The notes under the pieces: model-generated
The model's input: the letters and a program-made list of their open reading frames with translations, nothing else
What the model was told of the DNA's origin: nothing
Database searches by the model: none
NCBI GenBank assembly: GCA_017452945.1
Contig: JAFTLD010000072.1
Location: 1 to 23,329, forward strand
Length of the DNA: 23,329 nt
Origin: Clostridia bacterium
GTDB taxonomy: Bacteria; Bacillota_A; Clostridia; Oscillospirales; CAG-272
Direction of reading: 5' to 3'
Shown: positions 17,211 through 23,329 of the stretch, in pieces
How positions within the stretch are numbered: the first letter of the stretch is position 1
Layout of the letters: every line of letters begins with the position of its first letter
Position numbers and translations under genes: made by a program

Positions 17211-18146
17211 TTATGAGAGCAGATCGCCTAAATTCAGCTTTCTGCCGCGAATGTAGTCGGCAGCGGCCATGCGCTTTTTGCCCTCGGGAATGACCTGCGT
17301 CAGGGCAAGCGTACCCTTGCCGCATGCAACAAGGATCTCACCGTCAAGGCCGACAACCGTACCGGGAACTGCGCTGTGTACCTTGTCCTCATCGTATACG
17401 CGTGCAGCGTACACCTTGAGCAAGGAGCCGTTTGGCAGATGGGTAAAGGAAAGGGGAATGGGCGAGGTGCCGCGAATGTGGTTGTGCAGCGTGCGTGCGT
17501 CAAGCGAAAAGTCGAGAAGCAGATCACTCTTCTGGATTTTTTCAGCGTAATTTGCAAGGCTGTCGTCCTGCACCTCGGCAACCAGCGTGCCTTGGCGCAG
17601 CGCGTCCAGCGTCTGAAGCATGGTCTGTGCGCCAAGTGCGCCCAGCTTGTCGTGTATGGTTTCAAAATTGTCGGTGTCGGTAATCGGCAGCGAAGCCTTG
17701 AGCAGCATATCGCCCGTGTCAAGTCCCTCTGCCATGTACATGGTGGTCACACCGGTCTCGGCACAGCCATCCATAATGGCGCGTTGCATGGGAGCGGCAC
17801 CGCGATAGGCGGGGAGCAGCGAGCCGTGTACGTTGATGCAGCCGTATTTGGGGTATTCCAGCACGTTGACGGGCAGAATTTTTCCGTAAGCCACGACCAC
17901 GATCAGCTCGGGATCGATTTCTGCAAGCTGTGTGGCAAATTCCTCGCCTCGCAGCGTCTTTGGCTGATAGACCGGAATGTTATGCTCCAGCGCATACTTT
18001 TTGACGGGTGTGGGCAAAAGCTCGTAGCCGCGTCCGCGGGGCTTGTCGGTCTGCGTGACCACACCGATCACGTTCTCTCCGCGCTCAACCAGCGCCCGGA
18101 GCGTAAACACCGCAAAATCGGGTGTGCCCATAAAGAGTATCTTCAC
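17211..18146 (-). CDS. fmt: Methionyl-tRNA formyltransferase
   Basis: The protein has 311 residues from GTG 18146. It formylates initiator Met-tRNA using 10-formyltetrahydrofolate. The N-terminus MKILFMGTPDFAVFTL is the family's usual start. INVHGSLLPAYRGAAP (104-119) and GLDTGDM (141-147) supply Asn105, His107 and Asp143, equivalent to Asn106, His108 and Asp144 of E. coli. An alternative GTG at 18155 would add three residues, but AGAGG (18155-18159) lies 8 bases before 18146 and none precedes 18155. It directly follows def, whose stop codon overlaps this ribosome site; the two enzymes add and remove the same formyl group. Confidence 0.95.
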   Translation of the reverse strand: MKILFMGTPDFAVFTLRALVERGENVIGVVTQTDKPRGRGYELLPTPVKKYALEHNIPVYQPKTLRGEEFATQLAEIDPELIVVVAYGKILPVNVLEYPKYGCINVHGSLLPAYRGAAPMQRAIMDGCAETGVTTMYMAEGLDTGDMLLKASLPITDTDNFETIHDKLGALGAQTMLQTLDALRQGTLVAEVQDDSLANYAEKIQKSDLLLDFSLDARTLHNHIRGTSPIPLSFTHLPNGSLLKVYAARVYDEDKVHSAVPGTVVGLDGEILVACGKGTLALTQVIPEGKKRMAAADYIRGRKLNLGDLLS

Positions 18147-18154
18147 AGTTGCCA

Positions 18155-18159
18155 CCTCT
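18155..18159 (-). promoter_or_regulatory. Ribosome binding site deciding the fmt GTG start
   Basis: AGAGG on the minus strand, 8 bases before GTG 18146. It overlaps the first base of the def stop codon complement (18159-18161), so def and fmt translation are probably coupled. It would lie inside the coding region if the upstream GTG at 18155 were used. Confidence 0.7.
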
Positions 18160-18614
18160 TATTCTTCAACGACTTCCAATGCGTTGTCAATAAACAGAAC
18201 ACCGTCGAGGTGGTCGATCTCGTGGCAGAAAGCACGAGCCAAAAGGCCGCTGCCCGAAACCTCGACGATCTCACCGTTGCGGTTGGTATAGCGCACGGTC
18301 ACGTGCATGGGTCTGCGCGTCGTACCCCACTTGCCGGGCAGGGAAAGACAGCCCTCGCTCTCCTCCTGTGTGCCTGCGCGCGCAATGATCTTGGGGTTGA
18401 TCATCTCATAAACCTCACCGGGCTCTACCTCAACCACAGCAATGCGGCGCAAAACGCCCACCTGGGGAGCAGCCAGACCGCAGCCGTCGGCTGCGTGCAT
18501 GGTTTCCACCATATCGTCAAGTAAGGTCAGAATGCGGGGGGTGATGGTATCCACGGGACGGCAGGTCTTGCGCAAAACGTCGTCACCGTATTTTACAATT
18601 CTCAATTTAGCCAT
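18159..18614 (-). CDS. def: Peptide deformylase
   Basis: The protein has 151 residues. It is a metal-dependent hydrolase that removes the formyl group from nascent proteins. The three family motifs are present: GCGLAAPQVG (44-53), EGCLS (87-91, metal ligand Cys89) and HEIDH (131-135, two His ligands and catalytic Glu). The short length fits a type 1-like clostridial form. The ATG has AAAGGAG 9 bases upstream, inside a 15-base palindrome (18616-18630). It lies 24 bases after priA and 12 bases before the fmt start. Confidence 0.95.
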   Translation of the reverse strand: MAKLRIVKYGDDVLRKTCRPVDTITPRILTLLDDMVETMHAADGCGLAAPQVGVLRRIAVVEVEPGEVYEMINPKIIARAGTQEESEGCLSLPGKWGTTRRPMHVTVRYTNRNGEIVEVSGSGLLARAFCHEIDHLDGVLFIDNALEVVEE

Positions 18615-18638
18615 GAAAGGAGTCTCCTTTATGTATTA

Positions 18639-21152
18639 TTATAGTGAAGATGGGTTGAAATCTATACCCAGGACAGACTTTTTTGCACCGTCCTTGCCAA
18701 AACGGACCAAAATTTTGGAAAAAAGCTCGCGGGAGCGCTTGTTGAGTCTGCATTTGATGACCAAACGCATACGGTATTTTTCCTCCACGCGGTAAACGGG
18801 GGCTTCAAACGGCCCGAAGATCAGCATGGGTACGTCGCAAAAGTCGCCCGAGCCAAGGCGGTCCAGCTCCTCGCGCAAGCGCACGGCATGAATCATCAGC
18901 TCCTTTTCATCGGCAGCAGTCAGCGTCAGCAGTACGATGTCGCAATAGGGCGGAAAGGTCAGAAGGCGGCGCAGCTTGATCTCGCGCTCATAAAAGGTGT
19001 GGTAATCCTGTGCGCAGGCAAGCGTGATCACGTCGCTGTCGGGATTGTTGGTCTGAATGATGGCGTGACCTTGCACATCACCGCGTCCCGCGCGTCCGAT
19101 GACCTGTGTCAGCATGGCAAAGGTGCGCTCGGCTGCACGGTAATCATCCACGTAAAGCGAAGCGTCCGCCAGCAATACGCCTACCAGCGTGACGTCGGGG
19201 AAGTTGTGTCCCTTAGTCACCATCTGCGTGCCGATCATGACGTCAGCCTTGCCGTCACGGAATTCGCCCAACAGCTTGTCCATGGAGAATTTGGCTGAGG
19301 TGGTGTCCGCGTCCAAGCGCATGACGCGCGCGTCGGGAAGAAGCATTTCCAGCTCCTGCTGTACGCGCTGCGTGCCAAAGCCCGTATGCCGCAGGTGCTG
19401 CGAGTCACAGGACGGACATTTTTGCGGAACTTGCATGCGCGTGCCGCACCAGTGGCAGATCAGCTCGCCCTCGGTGTACGTGCCGTTTTTGACGTGGTAA
19501 GTCATGGCCACCGAGCAATGCGGGCAGGTAACGGCCGTGCCGCAAGAGGCGCAGGAAATAAAGCGGTGATAACCGCGTCTGTTGAGAAACAGCACGGCTT
19601 GTCTGCCCGATTCCACCGTTTCACTCAACGCGTCGGTCAAAAGCGTGCCGAGCGGTGAGGTCAACCCTTTGGCTGCGCCCTCGCGCATATCGGCTACCGT
19701 GACCTCGGGCAGATTGGTCTTATTATAACGCTCGGTCAGCGAAAGGAGGGTGTAAGTCCCTGCCTGCGCCTTGGCGTAGCTTTCAAGGGAAGGTGTTGCG
19801 GAGGCCAGCAGCAAAAGCGCTTTGTTGTATGCGCATCTCCAGCGTGCCACGTCGCGTGCATGATATTTGGGATCCTGATCGGATTTATAAGTGTGCTCCT
19901 GTTCCTCGTCCATGATGATCAGACCCAGGTTTGGAACGGGGGCAAAGACGGCCGAGCGCGTACCGATCACAAGTCTGGCTTGTCCTGAGCTGATGCGGGC
20001 GTAAGCATCCTGCCTCTCGCCTGCCGAAAGCCCCGAGTGGATCACGGCAACCGTGTCGCCGTATCTTGCACAGAACAGGGCTACCGATTGCGGTGTCAGC
20101 GAGATCTCGGGCAGCATGAGTATTGCACCCTTGCCGTCGGCCAGGAGCTTGTCAAGCAGCTTTGCCATCACGTAGGTTTTGCCGCTGCCCGTCACGCCGA
20201 ACAGGAGCGCAGCGCGCGCCTCGCCGCTGTCTGCAAGTGAGATCAGCGTGTTGACGGCTGCTGCTTGTTGCTCGTTCAGTACAGGATCCGGTGCGGGAGT
20301 AAAGTCTGCGGGGATGGCGTAAGGATTGCGGTATATTTGCTTTTTCTCGGTTGACAGCAAGCCCTTTTCCACCAGCGCCTTGAGCTGTGCGGAGCCTGCA
20401 TCTGTGCCTTGACAAAGCTCGTCCTTGTCTGCAGAGCGGTCAAGCAGGATCGCGCGGGCAAGTAATGCTTTTTGCTTTTGCGAGGTCAGGCGCACGGCAG
20501 CGGTCTTGTCACCGTCAGCAATACGCTGTGCTTGGTCGCGCGGGATGTTCAGTGTGTAAAGTGTTGCAAAAACACCGTCCGAGCCATGCTTTTCCTCGGC
20601 TTGCTTGAGCACAAAGCCTTTGTCTGTCAATTCGGATACAATCTCTCCAACGCCTGCGCCAAAGCGTGCGCGCAGGGCGTGCATGCTCACACTGCCGCGT
20701 GCGATGATGTAGTTGAATACTAAAAGGTGCGCGGCATCGAGCTTTTTGTCAAGATCCGGGGGCTCAACACCCGGCGCAGGACTGAAATAATCCACGATGT
20801 GTGACATGGAGGCCGAGGGGAGCACGCAGCGCACAGCCTCGCCCACGGTGCAAAGCGTTTGCTCGTGCAGCCAAAGGCAAAGGGACAGCATTTCCGCAGA
20901 TAAGGAAATCCGCTCGGAGCACAGTCCCGCAATGCTTTTGATGCGCTTGGCCGTGGCACAGCTGTGTACCTTGGCAACCACACCGATCTGCTTGCGGTTT
21001 CCGTGTCCGAACGGCACAGTGACAAACACGCCGGGGGATACCGCGGCGCGTAAGTCTTGGGGGATATAGTAATCGTAGGAGGCATCGATGCAATAGGGGT
21101 TATCCAATATAAAGATCCCTGCGTATTCGGGTGCGCCTTCGTTACGGTTCAC
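18639..21152 (-). CDS. priA: Primosomal protein N' (replication restart helicase)
   Basis: The protein has 837 residues with a GTG start, supported by AAAGGAG 9 bases upstream. PriA is a 3'-5' superfamily 2 helicase that recognises stalled forks and reloads the replicative helicase. An N-terminal DNA-binding region (YDYYIP, VFVTVPFG) is followed by Walker A GVTGSGKT (319-326), the DEEQ box (415-418), SATPS (451-455), eight zinc cysteines (534, 537, 543, 546, 566, 569, 579, 582) and motif VI QVIGRAGR (683-690). The helicase box reads DEEQ rather than the DEEH of E. coli and B. subtilis. It follows rpoZ after 31 bases; coaBC, usually between them in Bacillus, is absent. Confidence 0.95.
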   Translation of the reverse strand: MNRNEGAPEYAGIFILDNPYCIDASYDYYIPQDLRAAVSPGVFVTVPFGHGNRKQIGVVAKVHSCATAKRIKSIAGLCSERISLSAEMLSLCLWLHEQTLCTVGEAVRCVLPSASMSHIVDYFSPAPGVEPPDLDKKLDAAHLLVFNYIIARGSVSMHALRARFGAGVGEIVSELTDKGFVLKQAEEKHGSDGVFATLYTLNIPRDQAQRIADGDKTAAVRLTSQKQKALLARAILLDRSADKDELCQGTDAGSAQLKALVEKGLLSTEKKQIYRNPYAIPADFTPAPDPVLNEQQAAAVNTLISLADSGEARAALLFGVTGSGKTYVMAKLLDKLLADGKGAILMLPEISLTPQSVALFCARYGDTVAVIHSGLSAGERQDAYARISSGQARLVIGTRSAVFAPVPNLGLIIMDEEQEHTYKSDQDPKYHARDVARWRCAYNKALLLLASATPSLESYAKAQAGTYTLLSLTERYNKTNLPEVTVADMREGAAKGLTSPLGTLLTDALSETVESGRQAVLFLNRRGYHRFISCASCGTAVTCPHCSVAMTYHVKNGTYTEGELICHWCGTRMQVPQKCPSCDSQHLRHTGFGTQRVQQELEMLLPDARVMRLDADTTSAKFSMDKLLGEFRDGKADVMIGTQMVTKGHNFPDVTLVGVLLADASLYVDDYRAAERTFAMLTQVIGRAGRGDVQGHAIIQTNNPDSDVITLACAQDYHTFYEREIKLRRLLTFPPYCDIVLLTLTAADEKELMIHAVRLREELDRLGSGDFCDVPMLIFGPFEAPVYRVEEKYRMRLVIKCRLNKRSRELFSKILVRFGKDGAKKSVLGIDFNPSSL

Positions 21153-21183
21153 AAAAATTCACTCCTTTAGAAAGAGAAGGGTA

Positions 21184-21468
21184 TTAAACCTGCTCCTCTT
21201 CAACCGGTGCTTCTCTGACGATCTTATATTCGCCCTTGTGGATGCGGCCGATGGCGATCTTGACTGCCTTTTCATCTCTGACTTCCTTGTCGATCAGGGT
21301 GTTCAGGGGCTTGTCGGTCTCCTTGTTGCCGGTCATGGAAGCCTCAGCCTGCTCACGCTGCTTGACGTATTCACCGGTGATGATGCGTGCGCACTTAGCG
21401 GTTGCGATAGCCAGCTCGTAGCGGTTGAATTCGTTCTTTGTCAAATCATTAATGGTAGGATAAAGCAT
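21184..21468 (-). CDS. rpoZ: DNA-directed RNA polymerase subunit omega
   Basis: The protein has 94 residues. The small subunit aids RNA polymerase assembly by clamping the beta' subunit. The RYELAIATAKCARIITGEY segment (21-39) is the conserved omega core, followed by the KAVKIAIGRIHKGEY helix (68-82) and an acidic end (EEEQV). AAGGA lies upstream of the ATG. It follows remA by 44 bases with no gmk between them, unlike B. subtilis where gmk precedes rpoZ. Confidence 0.93.
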   Translation of the reverse strand: MLYPTINDLTKNEFNRYELAIATAKCARIITGEYVKQREQAEASMTGNKETDKPLNTLIDKEVRDEKAVKIAIGRIHKGEYKIVREAPVEEEQV

Positions 21469-21512
21469 AGTTGATTCCTTTCAAAAATTCGATATATTTA
21501 GAAATATTTTTA

Positions 21513-21782
21513 TTATTCTTCCTCTTCCTCGCCACCGTCGTAATCCTGGTCGGTGGTCAGGCGGTTTGCAATGGTCTCGGCCTGCAGAGCCGAGAGAATG
21601 ACGTGCTCGGAGTCTGTGATGATGACCGCGCGAGTCTTTCTGCCGCAGGTGACGTCAATGACGCGGCCTGCGTCCTTTGCGTCCTGAATCAGACGCTTAA
21701 TGGGAGCGGAGTCGGGGGAAGCCAGCGTTACGATGCGCTCCACCGCTACCATGTTTCCGTAGCCTACGTTGATAAAGTTCAT
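21513..21782 (-). CDS. remA: RemA-type DNA-binding regulator (DUF370)
   Basis: The protein has 89 residues, the same length as B. subtilis RemA, a ring-forming DNA-binding protein that activates matrix and osmoprotection genes. The core [33 protein letters not shown] and [19 protein letters not shown] follow the family closely. A run of acidic residues ([10 protein letters not shown]) ends the protein. GAAGGAG lies 7 bases before the ATG. It stands between yicC and rpoZ as in other Firmicutes. Outside Bacillus the regulated genes are mostly unknown, so the biofilm role should not be assumed here. Confidence 0.9.
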   Translation of the reverse strand: MNFINVGYGNMVAVERIVTLASPDSAPIKRLIQDAKDAGRVIDVTCGRKTRAVIITDSEHVILSALQAETIANRLTTDQDYDGGEEEEE

Positions 21783-21803
21783 ATCTTTGCTCCTTCGTGC
21801 AAT

Positions 21804-22691
21804 TTATTGAATATTCTGAATTTGTTCGCGGATCTTTTCCAGCTCGGTCTTGACCTCAACCACCAGCTTTGCAATGGCAGCGTTGGTGCATTTGGAGCCT
21901 GTGGTGTTGATCTCGCGGTTGATCTCCTGCAAAAGGAAATCGATGCTGCGGCCAACGGGTTGGTCATCCTGTAAGTATTGCTCAAAGGCCACGAAATGCG
22001 AGCGCAGGCGAACCAGCTCCTCGTCAATGGCAACCTTGTCAGCGTAAATCGCACATTCGGTCAAAAGTCTGTTTTCATCCACCGTGATCACGGCATCCGC
22101 AAGCACCGCGCGGATCTTTTCCTCCAGGCGGTCGCGGTAGGTCACGATATCATCGGCAGAGAGCTGCTCAATGGTGTCCACGCGGCTCATAATAGCCTGC
22201 ATTTTGCCGCGCAGGTCGGCTTCAATGCGCGCACCCTCGGAGCGTCGCGCGTCAAGGAAACGGTCGGTCGCCACCGAAAGCACCTGTAAAAGTGCCTGCC
22301 AGTCGCGCTCGGTGTCCTCCTCCGGCTTTTTGACCTTGAAGATGTCCTGATTGCGGGCAACGGTCATAACGCTGATGTCGTCTGTAAGGCCGAACGTGTC
22401 GCGCAAGGAATAAAGCGCGTCAAGGTAACCCTTGGCATAGCCCTCGTCAAGCACGATCGAAACGCCCTGCGTGTCCAACACGTCAATCGAGATATTGACG
22501 TCCACCTTGCCTCGTGCAATACCGCGGCTTTGCAGGTAGGGCTTGATCTTTTCCTCCAAGTACGAAAATGCGCGGGGCATGCGTACCGAGCAATCAAAAA
22601 ATCGGTTGTTGACCGAGCGGATCTCGACGGTAATGTCCTTGCCTGCAACGGTCTGCTTGTCGCGCCCAAAGGCGGTCATGCTGAAGATCAA
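21804..22691 (-). CDS. YicC/YloC family endoribonuclease
   Basis: The protein has 295 residues from TTG 22691. The family's typical opening is MIxSMTGFGR; here it is MIFSMTAFGR, reached by a TTG codon with GGAGG 8 bases upstream, which is better supported than ATG 22679 or the upstream ATG at 22787 lying in the promoter. Family signatures are EIRSVNNRFFD near the N-terminus and the C-terminal DUF1732 part QEINREINTTGSKC. E. coli YicC and B. subtilis YloC have been described as endoribonucleases. It is the first gene of the long minus-strand cluster and has a hairpin leader. Confidence 0.92.
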   Translation of the reverse strand: MIFSMTAFGRDKQTVAGKDITVEIRSVNNRFFDCSVRMPRAFSYLEEKIKPYLQSRGIARGKVDVNISIDVLDTQGVSIVLDEGYAKGYLDALYSLRDTFGLTDDISVMTVARNQDIFKVKKPEEDTERDWQALLQVLSVATDRFLDARRSEGARIEADLRGKMQAIMSRVDTIEQLSADDIVTYRDRLEEKIRAVLADAVITVDENRLLTECAIYADKVAIDEELVRLRSHFVAFEQYLQDDQPVGRSIDFLLQEINREINTTGSKCTNAAIAKLVVEVKTELEKIREQIQNIQ

Positions 22692-22699
22692 CGTTACTT

Positions 22700-22704
22700 C
22701 CTCC
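22700..22704 (-). promoter_or_regulatory. Ribosome binding site deciding the yicC TTG start
   Basis: GGAGG on the minus strand, 8 bases before TTG 22691 and 20 bases before ATG 22679. Optimal spacing to the TTG plus the family N-terminus favours the TTG. Confidence 0.75.
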
Positions 22705-22711
22705 GAATTCC

Positions 22712-22748
22712 GCCGTTTTTCTTTGCGCAGGGCAGGGCAAAAAACGGC
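22712..22748 (-). promoter_or_regulatory. 5' leader hairpin of the yicC operon
   Basis: A perfect 9-bp inverted repeat, 22712-22720 with 22740-22748 (GCCGTTTTT / AAAAACGGC), with a 19-base loop that can pair a little further (TTGC/GCAA). It would begin only a few bases after the expected transcription start and end about 7 bases before the ribosome site. Such 5' stems often protect mRNA from decay or control initiation; which applies here is unknown. Confidence 0.5.
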
Positions 22749-22758
22749 ATATATAATT

Positions 22759-22787
22759 ATTGTACCCGATTTGCAATCAAATGTCAA
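22759..22787 (-). promoter_or_regulatory. Sigma-A-type promoter of the yicC-to-ygiQ operon
   Basis: Minus strand: -35 TTGACA (22782-22787), exactly 17 bases, -10 TACAAT (22759-22764). The -35 is a perfect consensus match and the -10 matches 5 of 6. It lies about 68 bases before the yicC TTG start, giving a leader of about 60 bases. An A/T-tract region lies upstream of the -35 and could act as an UP element. Confidence 0.85.
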
Positions 22788-22794
22788 CAGCGAA

Positions 22795-22840
22795 AGTGAA
22801 AAAAGTGAAAAACAAAAAGCAAAAAGTGAAAAAGTGAAAA
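22795..22840. repeat. A-tract direct repeat between divergent promoters
   Basis: Four copies of AGTGAAA-type units separated by further A runs (six A runs of 4-6 bases, centres about 6-9 bases apart). On the minus strand it is a T-rich tract immediately upstream of the operon's -35. The spacing is not the 10-11 bases needed for strong phased bending, so an UP-element-like role is possible but unproven. Confidence 0.5.
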
Positions 22841-22852
22841 CAAATTCACGAC

Positions 22853-22866
22853 AAATTCGCGAATTT
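22853..22866. promoter_or_regulatory. 14-bp perfect palindrome, possible operator
   Basis: AAATTCGCGAATTT is its own reverse complement. A further AAATTC half-site at 22842-22847 is exactly 11 bases (about one helical turn) upstream of the left half. It lies between two divergent promoters, 11 bases before the plus-strand -35, where a repressor could reach either. No cognate regulator can be named from this window. Confidence 0.4.
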
Positions 22867-22876
22867 CTTTTCGGTA

Positions 22877-22905
22877 TTGCAAATCGAAAAGTCTTGTGCT
22901 ATAAT
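22877..22905 (+). promoter_or_regulatory. Plus-strand promoter with extended -10
   Basis: -35 TTGCAA (22877-22882), 17-base spacer, TGC then -10 TATAAT (22900-22905). The perfect -10 and TG extension make a strong match. No gene follows within the window; transcription would run straight into the palindrome cluster, so it may serve a gene beyond the right edge, or its original gene has been lost or displaced. Confidence 0.6.
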
Positions 22906-22938
22906 GGTCATAGAAAACTGTGTGATGTGGACGCGCAC

Positions 22939-22965
22939 GTAACAGTGAGCCGTCCCCACAGTTAC
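22939..22965 (-). repeat. REP-like palindrome 1
   Basis: GTAAC at 22939 and GTTAC ending at 22965, with a CCGTCCCC core, so the GGGGACGG form is on the minus strand. 27 bases long. It is one of five related units in this region. Confidence 0.75.
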
Positions 22966-23030
22966 ACGCTTGGTTGCCCAAATCTTTCAACAAAAAGCAT
23001 CAATTTTCGCCAGAGCGTTCGGGAATGCGC

Positions 23031-23055
23031 GTAACCGGGGACGGAGCATTGTTAC
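23031..23055 (+). repeat. REP-like palindrome 2
   Basis: GTAAC and GTTAC ends around GGGGACGG on the plus strand. The flanks extend the pairing (GCGC before GTAAC, GC-rich GCCGCGC after GTTAC). It faces palindrome 1 across 65 bases. Confidence 0.75.
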
Positions 23056-23098
23056 GCCGCGCTGTAACCGAACATGACACAAAAAACAATCACGCGGT

Positions 23099-23123
23099 GT
23101 AACAAGGGCCTGTCCCCCGTTAC
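23099..23123 (-). repeat. REP-like palindrome 3
   Basis: GTAAC and GTTAC ends around CCTGTCCCCC; on the minus strand the core is GGGGGACAGG. Its flanks CGCGGT and GCGC again extend the stem. Confidence 0.7.
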
Positions 23124-23162
23124 GCGCAACACGCAAACCTCTTATAATACAAGAAATAATAT

Positions 23163-23187
23163 GTAACAGAGTACCGTCCCCTGTTAC
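23163..23187 (-). repeat. REP-like palindrome 4
   Basis: GTAACAG and CTGTTAC ends around TACCGTCCCC; on the minus strand GGGGACGGTA. It is immediately upstream of the transposase remnant and opposite in orientation to palindrome 5. Confidence 0.75.
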
Positions 23188-23194
23188 AAGAAAC

Positions 23195-23287
23195 AAATAC
23201 TTGAAGCTGCTAAAAGACAAGGGCTTGTCCATCCGACAGATCAGCCGCCTGACGGGGATCAGCTTTGGTATTGTTTCAAGAGTTTAA
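23195..23287 (+). pseudogene. C-terminal helix-turn-helix remnant of a Y1 (REP-associated) transposase
   Basis: About 30 codons in one frame ending at TAA 23285-23287, with core GLSIRQISRLTGIS followed by a short SRV-type end. This matches, from memory, the C-terminal helix-turn-helix of Firmicute REP-associated tyrosine transposases, which end with a GLSIRQIxRLTGIxxG-like motif. No start codon, HUH motif or catalytic tyrosine is present; upstream in frame is only palindrome 4. It is therefore a non-functional remnant. Confidence 0.65.
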
Positions 23288-23302
23288 CTAAATTACGCGC
23301 GC

Positions 23303-23328
23303 ATAACAGGTGGACGGAACCATGTTAC
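23303..23328 (+). repeat. REP-like palindrome 5
   Basis: ATAACAGG start and ATGTTAC end around GGACGG on the plus strand, one base before the window edge. It is homologous to palindrome 4 read on the other strand. Confidence 0.7.
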
Positions 23329-23329
23329 A

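Larger units (their letters stand above)
23163..23328 (+). mobile_element. Internally deleted REP-transposase element (relic)
   Basis: Inverted REP-like palindromes 4 and 5 bracket 115 bases whose only recognisable content is the last about 30 codons of a Y1-type transposase. That is what an autonomous REP transposon would look like after losing most of its interior. The right boundary is at the window edge, so the element may be incomplete here. Confidence 0.5.

Noticed and set aside
17376..18524. 382-codon plus-strand open frame
   Set aside because: Antisense to fmt and def, both with full catalytic motifs on the minus strand.
22543..23034. 163-codon plus-strand open frame
   Set aside because: It runs antisense to the yicC start, through both promoters and palindrome 1; no ribosome site or family resemblance.
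23142..23147. TATAAT between palindromes 3 and 4 as a promoter
   Set aside because: No acceptable -35 at 16-18 bases; an isolated TATAAT in AT-rich DNA is expected by chance.
22939..23328. CRISPR array
   Set aside because: The units are inverted as well as direct, differ in sequence and have unequal spacing (about 40-92 bases), so they are REP-like palindromes, not CRISPR repeats.

Overview
The window looks like chromosomal DNA of an endospore-forming Clostridia (Bacillota). Three things point there: a recognisable 25-codon spoVM, the yicC-remA-rpoZ-priA-def-fmt-rsmB-rlmN-rsgA-thiN-spoVM gene order known from Bacillus subtilis and clostridia, and strong AAGGAG-type ribosome binding sites. 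The GTAGGGGCGA-type intergenic palindromes resemble ones I recall from gut Clostridia, so an Oscillospirales- or Christensenellales-like gut lineage is my guess; the sequence does not prove it.

Layout. Positions 1-374 hold the 3' end of an unrecognised plus-strand gene and two intergenic palindromic repeats. Positions 375-9114 carry two plus-strand genes for very large surface proteins built from YDG/MBG-like beta repeats. The first (1116 aa) has a transglutaminase-like cysteine enzyme set inside the repeat array. The second (1786 aa) is an almost pure stalk of about 18 repeats. Each has one N-terminal membrane helix and no visible cell-wall sorting signal. A strong hairpin terminator at 9146-9182 separates this pair from the convergent minus-strand cluster.

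Positions 22787 down to 9289 form a long minus-strand housekeeping cluster, probably one operon from a consensus promoter at 22759-22787. In transcription order it runs yicC, remA, rpoZ, priA, def, fmt, a YugP-type membrane zinc peptidase, rsmB, rlmN, a PASTA membrane protein, rsgA, thiN, spoVM and a YgiQ radical SAM gene. It covers RNA turnover and transcription (YicC, omega), replication restart (PriA), the formyl-methionine cycle (Fmt, Def), rRNA modification and 30S maturation (RsmB, RlmN, RsgA), thiamine pyrophosphate synthesis (ThiN) and spore coat assembly (SpoVM). Compared with B. subtilis, gmk, coaBC, prpC, the kinase half of prkC, and rpe are absent from their usual places.

Positions 22692-23329 are non-coding: the operon leader with a 5' hairpin, a divergent promoter pair, an A-tract repeat and a small perfect palindrome. 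Then come five REP-like GTAAC...GTTAC palindromes in about 390 bases. The last two flank the in-frame C-terminal helix-turn-helix remnant of a Y1-type (REP-associated) transposase.

Points most worth a second look: the two-gene YDG/transglutaminase surface system, the kinase-less PASTA protein at the PrkC locus, the very short spoVM gene, the paired 104-bp inverted-repeat elements at 135 and 15031, and the REP/transposase-relic cluster at the right end.
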